DNA from: Mycolicibacterium litorale
GTDB taxonomy: Bacteria > Actinomycetota > Actinomycetes > Mycobacteriales > Mycobacteriaceae
Length of the DNA: 64,000 nt
NCBI GenBank assembly: GCA_002007745.1
Contig: CP019882.1
Coordinates: forward strand, 992,001-1,056,000
Reading direction: 5' to 3'
Made by a program: the position numbers and the translations under genes. The notes beneath the pieces are model-generated. The model was not told the DNA's origin and ran no database searches. It saw only the letters and a program-made list of their open reading frames with translations. Within the stretch, counting starts at the first letter, position 1. The number at the start of each line of letters is the position of its first letter. Of this stretch, positions 8,320 through 17,348 are shown one piece after another.

Positions 8320-9810
8320 TCAGTATGCGCCGCTGTGTCCCAGGACTGCCTTGACGGTCTTCAATGCGATCAGAAGATCGGACACCATCGACCAGTTTTC
8401 AACGTAGAACAAGTCGAGACGGACTGAATCCTCCCAGGACAAGTCCGAGCGCCCGCTCACCTGCCACAGGCCCGTGATGCCTGGACGCACGAGCAGGCGC
8501 TTCCTGGCGTGGTCATCATACGACTTGACCTCGTTGGCCAGCGGAGGACGGGGTCCGACCACACTCATGTCACGTTTCAGGACGTTGATGAACTGCGGTA
8601 TCTCATCGAGGCTGTACTTGCGCAAGATACGACCGACTGGCGTGACGCGCGGGTCGCTGCGCATTTTGAACAGGACCCCGCCTTCGCTTTCGTTGCGGTC
8701 CATCAGGTCGTCCAGCATCCGGTCAGCACCATCGACCATCGTTCGGAACTTGATCATCTCGAACGGAAGGCCGTCCATGCCGATCCGCTCTTGGCGGTAG
8801 AAGATGGGTCCCCGACTGGTCATCTTGATGGCAACGGCGATCAGGAGAAGCACGGGAAGTCCGCACAGGAGCACCATGCTGGCGAACGCCAGATCGAACA
8901 GACGCTTCTGGAACCGCTTGGCACCGTGGTACTGCGGCTTCTCGACATGGATGAGCGGAAGACCCGAGACCGGTCGCATCTGCAGGCGGGGGCCCGCGAC
9001 GTCGACGACCCCTGGAGCCACCAGAAGATCGACGTTGAGTTTCTCCAGCTCCCATGAAAGGTCGCGGAAGGCACGTCCGTCGAAGTGTTCGGTGGCCGTG
9101 ACCGCGACTGCGTGGCTGCCGGTGGCGGTCACGGCGCCGACGACGTTCGACTCGTCACCGAAGGTGGGGATCTTTCGGACGCCGGGGACGTCCAATTCCG
9201 ATCCGCTGGCTCGCCCCGGGATGCAGGCCCCGACCACCATGTATTCGGACCACTCTTCCCGGGCAAGGGACTTGGTGAGGTCCCGCACGGCCGGGGCACT
9301 TCCGACTGCAAGCACACGGGTAATGCATCGACCGTGCTTCTGGCGCGCTCTAATCACCATCCGGCGGGCGACCCATCGCGACAGGATGAGCAAGGTGATT
9401 CCGGTTGGTAGCGCGATCATCAGGTATCCGCGCGCAATCTCGAGCTTGAAGAGCATCGAAATGATCGCGACGCCGCCGAATACCGCGAGGGTCGCCATCA
9501 ATACGCGTCGGTATTCTTCGGCGCCGGAACCCACGATCCGCGGTGAGCGAGCGTTGTTGATCGATAGCGCAAGCATCCAGAGCGAGGCGACGGCGATCGA
9601 GACCAAGAGATAATTCAGATCGGCATACGTGCTCGCCGTACCGGGCAGACCTCCGAAACGAAGCCACTGCGCAAGCCCGACCGCCAAGACAACGCTGACA
9701 AAGTCGGTGACCGCGAGGCGGCGCGCGTACGTGGAGTGCCAAGCCGGAACTGTATTTGGTGTGGCGACGGTTCCCCCTGGCGGAGCGAGCCGCTCATTCA
9801 CCGCAGTCAT
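8320..9810 (-). CDS. EPS-initiating polyprenyl-phosphate sugar-1-phosphate transferase
   Basis: The 496-residue protein (ATG 9810) has four to five N-terminal transmembrane helices, a CoA-binding-like middle domain (VLAVGSAPAVRDL), a further helix and the C-terminal bacterial sugar transferase domain. That domain contains KRLFDLAFASMVLL, YRQERIGMDGLPFEMIKFRTM, SLDEIPQFINVLKRDMSVVGPRPPL and RPGITGLWQVSGRSDL, all hallmarks of the WbaP/CpsE/EpsE family. It transfers a hexose-1-phosphate from a nucleotide sugar to polyprenyl phosphate, the first step of Wzx/Wzy-type EPS synthesis. Glucose, galactose or another hexose cannot be told from sequence. Reading could extend upstream to 9927, but ATG 9810 begins the family-like N-terminus. 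Confidence 0.9.
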   Translation of the reverse strand: MTAVNERLAPPGGTVATPNTVPAWHSTYARRLAVTDFVSVVLAVGLAQWLRFGGLPGTASTYADLNYLLVSIAVASLWMLALSINNARSPRIVGSGAEEYRRVLMATLAVFGGVAIISMLFKLEIARGYLMIALPTGITLLILSRWVARRMVIRARQKHGRCITRVLAVGSAPAVRDLTKSLAREEWSEYMVVGACIPGRASGSELDVPGVRKIPTFGDESNVVGAVTATGSHAVAVTATEHFDGRAFRDLSWELEKLNVDLLVAPGVVDVAGPRLQMRPVSGLPLIHVEKPQYHGAKRFQKRLFDLAFASMVLLCGLPVLLLIAVAIKMTSRGPIFYRQERIGMDGLPFEMIKFRTMVDGADRMLDDLMDRNESEGGVLFKMRSDPRVTPVGRILRKYSLDEIPQFINVLKRDMSVVGPRPPLANEVKSYDDHARKRLLVRPGITGLWQVSGRSDLSWEDSVRLDLFYVENWSMVSDLLIALKTVKAVLGHSGAY

Positions 9811-9942
9811 ATAACCCCCCCGAGAGTGTTCCACTGCCCCTGCCGGAACGCTGCTGATCTCCTGCCAGGATTGTCTCACAGTGAGCGTAAATCTCGCGCG
9901 GCAACTATGCGAGGGGTATGGCGACACGGGATCGCGGTCAAC

Positions 9943-10551
9943 TCAACGGTCTTTGTCGGCGTTTCCTTGGTCTACGCGGTCCGTCACTGATCCGGCCAAG
10001 AGTCTGATTATGGGGGGCAGGTACTCGGCAATCTGCTCGGCCATCAGCGCGTGCTGCTCGGGCCCGGAGCCGATCGGATCAGGGATGTCTGATACCGATT
10101 GGACGGGCAAGCGGGGGCGCAGCGCCGCGAGTTCGACGACGGTTGTCGCGCGGTGGTCAGACGCGAGCTGGGCCGCCTCGCTCAACACGAAAGTCCGGCG
10201 TAGCTGGCGGGGAGCGAGCTCGAGCACAGCATCGCGGTGGGCCCTGGTCATGGTGAGCACCAGGTCCGCATCGAGCGCGATCCTTGGCGTGATCTGTCGA
10301 GCGGTGAAGCCAGCTGGATCACCTCCCCGCGCTTGCAGAGCACGCGCGGAATCGGGATGCATGGGGTGTCCGATAACGGCGCGAGTGCCGGCCGAGGACG
10401 CCTGGAAGTCGGAAATGTCCTGTTGTGCAGCGTACAAACTCGCCAGTCGCTCGGCTGTCGGGGACCGGCAGATGTTGCCCGTGCATACAAACAGAACGCG
10501 CAGGGGAACTCCTCGCTTCAAATGCCGTGCCGGCGAACGGCGACGACTCAA
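9943..10551 (-). CDS. low-molecular-weight protein tyrosine phosphatase (Wzb-like)
   Basis: The P-loop FVCTGNICRSPTAERLA supplies the CX5RS motif (Cys23, Arg29 counted from the TTG at 10551), and the distal DIPDPIG supplies the general-acid aspartate. Length and layout match LMW-PTPs. Wzb-type phosphatases remove phosphate from the tyrosine tail of BY-kinases, and a BY-kinase is encoded in the same island (26.4-27.9 kb), so pairing is likely. An alternative is a PtpA-like role. The true start is uncertain; the catalytic core begins at about residue 15. Confidence 0.85.
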   Translation of the reverse strand: MSRRRSPARHLKRGVPLRVLFVCTGNICRSPTAERLASLYAAQQDISDFQASSAGTRAVIGHPMHPDSARALQARGGDPAGFTARQITPRIALDADLVLTMTRAHRDAVLELAPRQLRRTFVLSEAAQLASDHRATTVVELAALRPRLPVQSVSDIPDPIGSGPEQHALMAEQIAEYLPPIIRLLAGSVTDRVDQGNADKDR

Positions 10552-10899
10552 CCCAACAGGGCGGGCCGCGCGTCGGCGCGATGAAGGCGGTCGGCGCGGG
10601 TGTGGTCAGTTTAACCGCTCGCCTGCACGGCCTTCCGGTGGGAACCGGCAGCTCTTGTCTTTCCGATCGCCGGCGGTCTGCGCACGCCCAGAGATCGCGC
10701 CCGCGCGCTCGGCCTATGCGGACGCGATGGCGCAGCGCGGGTTGCATGTGTCCACGACTGCGCCGATGCTACTGACCGAACAGATCGCGGTTCGTTTGTT
10801 CAATCCGCCGAGCGTGCCGTCGGTACGCAACGGCCACCAACTGATTAGTTAAGTTCGGGCATGTGGGCCGATGGCGGGGAGAAGACGGGGGTTTCGGTC
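10552..10899. other. 348-base divergent intergenic region
   Basis: This region separates the phosphatase (minus) from the SLC13 gene (plus) and must hold both promoters. A plus-strand open frame runs through it to a TAA ending at 10852, and its last 45 codons look protein-like, but no family is recognisable and it has no credible start. I see no clear promoter or terminator. Confidence 0.4.
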
Positions 10900-12680
10900 A
10901 TGACAGCGAACGGCTGGATGACTCTTGCAGTCGTCGTTGTATCGGTTGTACTGCTTGCGCTCGATCGAATCAATCCGGCGCTGATCATGGGGGATCGGTA
11001 CTTACCCTCTACATCTTGGGAGTAATTGATCAAGACGAGCTGCTGGCGGGCTTCTCGAATGAGTCCCTGGCAATTGTCGCAGCGTTGTACGTGCTCGCCG
11101 GGGCGGCTGACATCACTGGCGCTTTCGAAGGTGTCACGACCCGGCTTCTTGGTGGTGCCGCTACGGGCGGAACTCGAAAAGAGCTTGTACGGGTCTGCGC
11201 CCCGTCGGCCATCGCGTCGGCGTTCATCGCGAACACACCGCTAGTGGCGATGCTTGCGCCTCGGGTCATCCGTTGGTGCAGGCGGACAGGACGATCGCCG
11301 TCGCGCTACCTGATGCCCTTGAGCTACGCGATCATCCTCGGGGGCTCGATGACCATGATCGGCACATCAGTCAACCTGTTCGTCAACGATCTGATGGATG
11401 AGGCCGGCTTGGGCAGGCTCGGCGTGTTTGCGATCACCGGCATTGGACTACCGCTCGCAGTTGGTTGCATCGCGATCATCGTGCTCGCCGGCCCGTTCCT
11501 TTTGCCCGAGCGCTCGACGCCAGGTGAGAACATCGTCGGCCCGGAGCGAGAGTTCACCGTCGAGATGACTATCGCGGCCAACAGCGAGCTGGCCGGCGCA
11601 ACTGTGGCCGAGGCCGGTCTGCGGAATCTTGACGGGGTCTTCCTGGTAGAGGTTGGGCGGGCCGACAGGATCATCGCAGCAATCGGCCCCGAAGAACCGT
11701 TGGCCGCCGGAGATCGTCTGGTCTTCGTTGGAAACCTCGAGCGAGTGCTGGATTTGCAACGTATGGCGGGCCTCATTTCTGCCGAAGCACGCCACTTCGA
11801 CGACCTAGCACGGAATCCGCAACGGCAATTCGTCGAAGCCGTCATAGGTTCCGGGTCGCCACTTGTGGGATCGACGCTGAAAGCTGCCGATTTTCGCCGT
11901 CGCTACGGTGCCGCGGTGGTCGCGATCCACCGTTCCGGTGAGCAACTCTCAGGGAAACTCGGCGACGTCCGGCTGCGGGGCGGTGACGTCCTGCTGTTAT
12001 TGGCTGGGCGCGATTTCAGCCGTCAGTACCGACAACACGGTGACTTTGCTGTGGTCGCTCCGCTGAACCAGGACAGACCCATTCGTCGTGAACATGCGAA
12101 AATAGTGGAGCTATGCATCGGTGCACTGATTGTGCTGGCCGGAACAGGTGTCCTGAGCCTTCTGCAGACATCTCTGCTCATCGCATTCGGATTGGTCATA
12201 GCCAGAGTTGTGACACTCGAAGATGCCCGCCGGTCGATTGACGCCCACGTGTTGCTCCTGATCGCGACCAGCTTTGCTCTCGGATTGGCTGTGGAGAAGA
12301 GTGGGTTGGCGTCGGCGTTGGCGCATCTGGTTGTGCAGGCCGCGGCGCCGCTTGGTTCTTATGCCCTGCTGGCGGCGGTGCTCGCGGCCACGATGATTGT
12401 GACCGAGGTGATCTCCAACGCCGCCGCCGCGGCATTGATGTTTCCTATCGCCATCGCCGTAGCCGGACAATCGGGCTACAGCCCATTGCCCTTTGCCGTC
12501 ATCGTGATATTCGGGGCATCGCTATCGTTTCTGACACCCATCGGGTATCAGACGAACACCATGGTGTGGGCTATGGGTGGCTATCGGTATACGGACTTTG
12601 CGAGGCTGGGAATCCCACTGACTCTATTTGTCGTCATAGCCACCCCGTTACTCGTGCCGCTGGCCTTCCCATTTCACTGA
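10900..12680 (+). pseudogene. SLC13-type anion permease with two RCK-C domains, frameshifted near its start
   Basis: ATG 10900 opens a frame that encodes a classic first transmembrane helix (MTLAVVVVSVVLLALDRINP) and then stops at 11023-11025. From 10992 on, another frame encodes the rest: transmembrane segments, two TrkA-C/RCK-C cytoplasmic domains (around 11540-11790 and 11830-12040), and a second transmembrane half ending LLVPLAFPFH. One extra G in the G5 run 10989-10993 fuses the two into a continuous 594-residue protein. This is the layout of SLC13/DASS-like permeases, several of which carry sulfate. It faces the sulfotransferase gene; sulfate as substrate is inference. As read, it would not be made unless frameshifting occurs. 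Confidence 0.8.
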
Positions 12681-12800
12681 GTAGGCATCACGTGACCTGC
12701 CGAAGTCCATTTCGAATCTGTCACCGTAGATTTGAGCGACCCCGTGGGGCATACCGCTGACTTTCCGGCTGGTCTGCGTCGGAATATAGCCGGCCGTGAC

Positions 12801-13670
12801 CTATCTCTGGTTCGGGCGTGACAGATCGTCGTCGGTCGAAATGTCGTCAAATCCCCAGGAGGAAACGTCGACGCCCCATTCCTTGGAAATCCGCTCGACG
12901 TCCTCCCGCAGGAGTTGCCGAATTTCATGGTTGCGTTCCGGCGAAAGGCCGACGCGCTCGTGACGATAGGGAACCACTTTCAAGGCAAGATTCCGGCCCG
13001 CGTGCTGCAGGCCGGGTGGCAGCTTCCGCACAATCCTCTTCAGGGTGTCGGATCGTTCCAGTTGGCTCTTCCGCAACGTCGCGGTTTCGTTGGAGATGCC
13101 GGAATCGACCACCGTATGTGGCTCCAAGTCGAGCCAGTCGTACAGGTCAGCACACACCTTGTTCAGGTCCGCGCACAGATGGGCGAAGTCGACGACCCGG
13201 ATCGACTCTGCTCCAAACGCTTCTACGTAGGGATCGAGTTGTGCGGCGTACCGTGAGACGTCGACAAAGAACGAGTCGTCGAACGATGCCCGCTGGCGGC
13301 TGTTGATGCGCCGGAAGTTGACGTGCGACTCGATCCGCTTTATCGGATCACGAACCAAGTAGACAATTCGGGGTCGTATCCCGTAGGCCAGCATGCGCTT
13401 GGCGACGTCGTTCTCTTGCGGCCACATCGTGTAGCCGGTTGACCCTTCGAGCGCGTACCGGTGCACTGCGGGGTCAAAAGCGGGCCACACGTCCTCATAG
13501 CGGCTCACCGGTCGCCGACGTTCACGATGCTCGGTGAAGAACTCAGGTTCTTTTGGGTCGCTCGGGCATATGGCCGGGTGCTGGCTCAGGTAGTCGAACA
13601 ACGATGTGGTGCCGCACTTCGCCGACCCGATGATAATCAGGTACTGATCAGGCTTAATCACCTTGGCCAC
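12801..13670 (-). CDS. PAPS-dependent sulfotransferase
   Basis: This 289-residue protein has the 5'-phosphosulfate-binding loop near its start (GSAKCGTTSLFDYLSQHP, residues 15-32) and the 3'-phosphate motif YLVRDPIKRIESH (about residues 104-116). It also has KEPEFF, which is frequent in heparan-type and bacterial sulfotransferases. It would move sulfate from PAPS to a sugar or lipid acceptor. GTG start 13670 has GGGAGG close upstream. It lies downstream of the heparinase-like gene on the same strand and converges with the SLC13 permease, which fits sulfation of the island's polysaccharide. A sulfolipid acceptor is the main alternative. Confidence 0.85.
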   Translation of the reverse strand: MAKVIKPDQYLIIIGSAKCGTTSLFDYLSQHPAICPSDPKEPEFFTEHRERRRPVSRYEDVWPAFDPAVHRYALEGSTGYTMWPQENDVAKRMLAYGIRPRIVYLVRDPIKRIESHVNFRRINSRQRASFDDSFFVDVSRYAAQLDPYVEAFGAESIRVVDFAHLCADLNKVCADLYDWLDLEPHTVVDSGISNETATLRKSQLERSDTLKRIVRKLPPGLQHAGRNLALKVVPYRHERVGLSPERNHEIRQLLREDVERISKEWGVDVSSWGFDDISTDDDLSRPNQR

Positions 13671-13855
13671 CGAGCCTCCCCCAAACTTGCCGCATGCGGC
13701 TATTGTGGCTGATCATAACAACATTCACGTGATCTGCGTCGGTCCGGCTTCCGCCATCAGGTTGCCGCGGTCCTGACGGGGGCAACGGTCTGCGGGCTTC
13801 CTGCGCAGCCGCCCCGAGCGCCTTCCTGACAGAAGGAAATGGATTGTTGGTCGTG
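13671..13855. other. 185-base spacer between lyase-like gene and sulfotransferase
   Basis: No open frame with coding character and no strong hairpin were seen. Any promoter for the sulfotransferase would lie here. Confidence 0.3.
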
Positions 13856-15654
13856 TCATGGCCGCGCCGACATCGAGGTGCGACCGCGCAAGTCCAGAGT
13901 TTCGGCTTGGACTCGAGCGGAGGCGACTTCAGAGGAATCCACCACCCCTATCCCGAAGACGAGTCGCTGGTTACCGCCGCTGTCGCGAGCGGGTTCGAGC
14001 TGTAGGGATGTTGCCTTTTCGGTCTGGAAATAGTGCCGACTCCACGTCTTGTCCTCGCGGGTCGCGAGCCGGCCGTGATAGATCACCAAGTCGGTCTCGA
14101 CGTCGCCGAACCTAGCTCGCACGACAGCGGGTTCTTCAGTGTCGACGAGCCATTCGCTGGGGATCAGAAGATTCGAGGCCCCCGGTGGTTGTGCCGATTC
14201 CCACTGGTCGATCACGAGCAAACCGCCACTGGGAAGAGCGCAGACGACACGGGCGCACCAACCGACCTCCGTCGTGACCTGACCGCCGATCACCGGGAAG
14301 GTCATGTCCGACAGGTATTTCGGATCCAGGGGTGTTGCCTGGGTCAGTTTGCCGACCTTGAAACGACCTGAGTATTCGACAAGTTGGAGACCCCGGTAGT
14401 GGGGCCGTTGTGGGCCGCCGTCGACCGCTCGTAGGCGCGCTGCGGGCCCGGTGAATACTGTGAGGTACCAGGATCGACGACGAGCCTGCGTCCAGCGACG
14501 TCGACCTCTAGCGCAAGAAAATCGGGATGGCCGTGTGCGGGATTCCAGCGTGGTCCGATCTGGCCGGCGTCCATGATGGCTTCTACGCTTCCCGAACTGA
14601 TTCGGAAGTAGCCGGCGGAGGGTAGGGCGGCCGGTCGCTTCATCGGATCCAGGTTGAGGAGCGCAGCCGGCGCGGGCACCTCACCGATCCAGCTGTCGTT
14701 GAAGAGCGCGATCTCTCCGTCCCGGTGAGTGAGGAACAGCCAGGCGCTCGCCGCGGCGTCGGCGCGTTCACTCGCCAACGTCCTGGTAGAGGTCGACAAG
14801 AAGGGGCACGCAGCAAAGATCCGCAGCGACATCACTGTCAGACCCTGATACATCGCCGAGCGTTCGACCTGCATGCCATCGGGCAGCACGGTCGAGGAGA
14901 TGATTTCGGCGACGTCACGGTCCAGGAGCTTCGCCCGCCGCCTCGAGATCGAACCCGCGGCGAGGTGGTAGAAGCACAAGGCGGCCAGGTTGCGCTCGGT
15001 GTGGTTGTTTCGCATCTCATGCTCGATGTTCGCCCACAGGCACGCGGCATCTAGTTGCGCGAAAGCCTCTAGTGCCGTGCGGATTTCATTCGATATCGAG
15101 GCTTTGTCCACCGCGATCGATAGGCCACTCAGCAGTGCCATGAGGCGATGCGATGCATCGTAGGGTGACCAGCCGATAGCAAAGGCATCGCGCGAGGCGA
15201 AGCTGCGCGATTGAGAAAGAGCACTCAGCAGGGCGATCGCCGTCTTTTGGTGTGCCGGATCGCCGCTGGCGATCAGCGAGTGAAGGATCCCCAGCTGAGC
15301 GAGCTTCATTCGCCAGAGGCCGTCGTTCTCGTCTGGCTGCTGATAGGACCAATCGATCCCCGCGATGGAACCGAAGTCGACAGTCCGTCCCAGTATGGTG
15401 AACCGGCCCCGGGCCGCGTCGAGCATCTCATCGTCGGTGTGCTGGTAGAAGGCTCCGATGAATATCGCGAGTTCCAGCGGCACCTGGTCAGGTGATGTCG
15501 GCGCCTCGAGTCGCGCCGCAGAGGTACGAATCGTCCACTCGTAGAGTGGGGCGATGAAGGGTACGGCCCTGTTGCGCACGAGTCGTTTCACCTGGTAGAC
15601 GGCCATTCTGGGCGTCAACCTCGTGGCGGCGCGGATAGCCGGGCGAACGGACAA
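13856..15654 (-). pseudogene. heparinase II/III-like polysaccharide lyase, frameshifted
   Basis: A TTG start at 15654 (AGGGGA 8 bases upstream) opens 436 codons: an alpha-helical toroid region, then the beta-sheet domain with GHPDFLALEVDVAGRRLVVD, PGTSQYSPG and RSTAAHN, the heparinase II/III signature. The frame then reads into a stop at 14344. The other frame continues through YSGRFKVGKL and ends at 13856. Adding one base to the C4 run 14391-14394 (GGGG in sense) joins AHNGPTT to YSGRFKVGKL as the family requires. The family cleaves uronate-containing polysaccharides or binds them. Beside a uronate-forming dehydrogenase it may process or trim the EPS, as AlgL does for alginate (inference). 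Confidence 0.8.
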
Positions 15655-16054
15655 TTGGTGGTCCCCTCAGTCAGCCGTATCAGTGGGCCGGTGCCGCTCA
15701 CTGTCGATGTGCATAGTAGGCATCACCTGTTCGGCTGTCGCCGTGAAGGTTGTCAGCGGTGGCCGGGACCCTGGGCGTAGGAATCCGTCATCGTCGGAGA
15801 CCGCAGCTGTGTCCAGGCATTTTCCGAAGTGCTCCGGATCCCGCGGGGTGCCAACGGTGGTGACCAGCGGTGGTCACCTTTGTCGGGTGCCATAGCCGAT
15901 CATTGGCTACTCTTCGGCTAAGAGCTTCGTCCACAGTCGGGTGCCGGGTCGTCTTCGAGCAGCTGCTTTGAGATAGCTGGGCTACAATCCGGTGCGGTGC
16001 CGGGTGACGATACGGGCTGAGGCTGCCGCCGGTAGCTAGGGGGATGGATAGCTG
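15655..16054. promoter_or_regulatory. 400-base divergent promoter region with dyad
   Basis: This region separates the lyase-like gene (minus) from the nucleotide-sugar dehydrogenase (plus). It contains a perfect dyad GGTGACCA-GCGG-TGGTCACC at 15859-15878 and a TACAAT -10-like element at 15983-15988 facing the dehydrogenase. No -35 at standard distance is convincing. GTCGGGTGCC occurs twice around 15882-15891 and 15936-15945. Confidence 0.5.
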
Positions 16055-17313
16055 GTGAAGATCGCCATTTTGGGCTTGGGCTACGTCGGCTTAACGGCTG
16101 CGGCATGCTTGGCCAGCCAGGGGCACACGATAATTGGCATCGACCCGAGTCAGACCAAGGTGGATGACGTCTTGGCCGGGCGGTCGCCGATCGTCGAGCC
16201 TGGCGTCGCTGAACTGATTGCGGAAGCGCGCGAACGGGGCTTGATCACTGCCGAGACAAGCCTCGTTGCTGAAGTTGCCTCCTGCGAGCTGGCGATCGTT
16301 TGCGTTGGGACGCCGAGTGCTGTCGACGGCTCTCACAACATGGGGTATATCGCGGAGGTTTCGCGTCAGCTCGCCGAGTTGATGAAAGCTCACCCCGGAC
16401 GCAATCTGACTGTGGCATACCGATCAACGGTTCGTCCCGGAACAATGGAGGACCTGGTCCAGCCGATCTTCGACAGCGTTCTCGGCGACGCGGCATCGAG
16501 CGTAGAGCTGGTGTATTACCCCGAGTTCCTGCGCGAGTCCACGGCTGTCCAGGACTACTTTTCACCGCCGAAAATTGTCATCGGTACCAAGACCGGGGCG
16601 CCTTGCGAGACGCTGGACAAAATCAATGTCGGCATCGACGCGCCGGTATTCTATGTTCGATACCCTGAAAGTGAAATCACCAAGTTCGTCGATAATTCGT
16701 TTCACGCGGTCAAAATAGTATACGCAAACGAAATCGGTCGCGTATGTGCTCAATTGGGTATCAATGCGGCCGAAGTGCACCAGATTTTCGTTTCTGACAC
16801 AAAGCTCAACATCTCGCCGTACTATCTCCGCCCCGGCGGAGCTTTCGGGGGTCATGTCTTCCCAAGGACGTTCGTGCTCTGCAGCATATCGCGCGTAGTT
16901 CAAGTAGCTTCACGCATCTGATCGATTCGCTGATCACGTCGAATGAAGCCCATAAATCCTTCCTCTTTGATTACGTCACCCGCGGTTTGGCTCATGGCTC
17001 GAAAGTGCTGTTGCTGGGCATCGCATTCAAGAATGCGAGTGATGATTTGCGTGAGAGCCCAAACATAGATCTGGCTCGCATGCTCATAACCGCTGGATAT
17101 CAATTGTCGATTTTTGATCCGTATGTCACCCCGCAGAACCTGATGGGCCAGAACCTTGGCGTCCTGTCGAACTCGCCATTCATTCGCGAACTGCTGGTGG
17201 ACCAGGCGGTGATCGAGAGCACCGCCTGGGATCTTGTGATCGATACGCGAAGCTCGGCCAGTATGTACTCGTTGTCGGCCGAGCGAGTCGTCGACGTCAA
17301 TCGTCTCAAGTAG
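16055..17313 (+). pseudogene. GDP-mannose/UDP-glucose 6-dehydrogenase family, frameshifted at the catalytic cysteine
   Basis: A GTG start (AGGGGG upstream) gives the NAD-binding segment KIAILGLGYVGLTAAACLA, then PEFLRESTAVQDY and SPYYLRPGGAFGG. The reading then goes out of frame at the G5 run 16847-16851 and stops at 16919-16921. With one more G the sequence continues as GGSCLPKDVRALQHIAR, restoring the catalytic cysteine, and then FKNASDDLRESPNIDLARML, ending at 17313. The block pattern is closest to GDP-mannose 6-dehydrogenase (AlgD), though UDP-glucose dehydrogenase cannot be excluded. The enzyme would oxidise a nucleotide hexose to the uronate, feeding the island's polymer. As read, both the cysteine and the C-terminal nucleotide-sugar domain are lost. 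Confidence 0.85.
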
Positions 17314-17348
17314 CCCGCCCGCAACACGGGTCAGAAAAGGACCGCATT

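Noticed and set aside
9881-10852. 323-codon plus-strand frame across the phosphatase gene and downstream gap
   Set aside because: Mostly antisense to the phosphatase; only the last 45 or so codons look protein-like and no start or family could be assigned.
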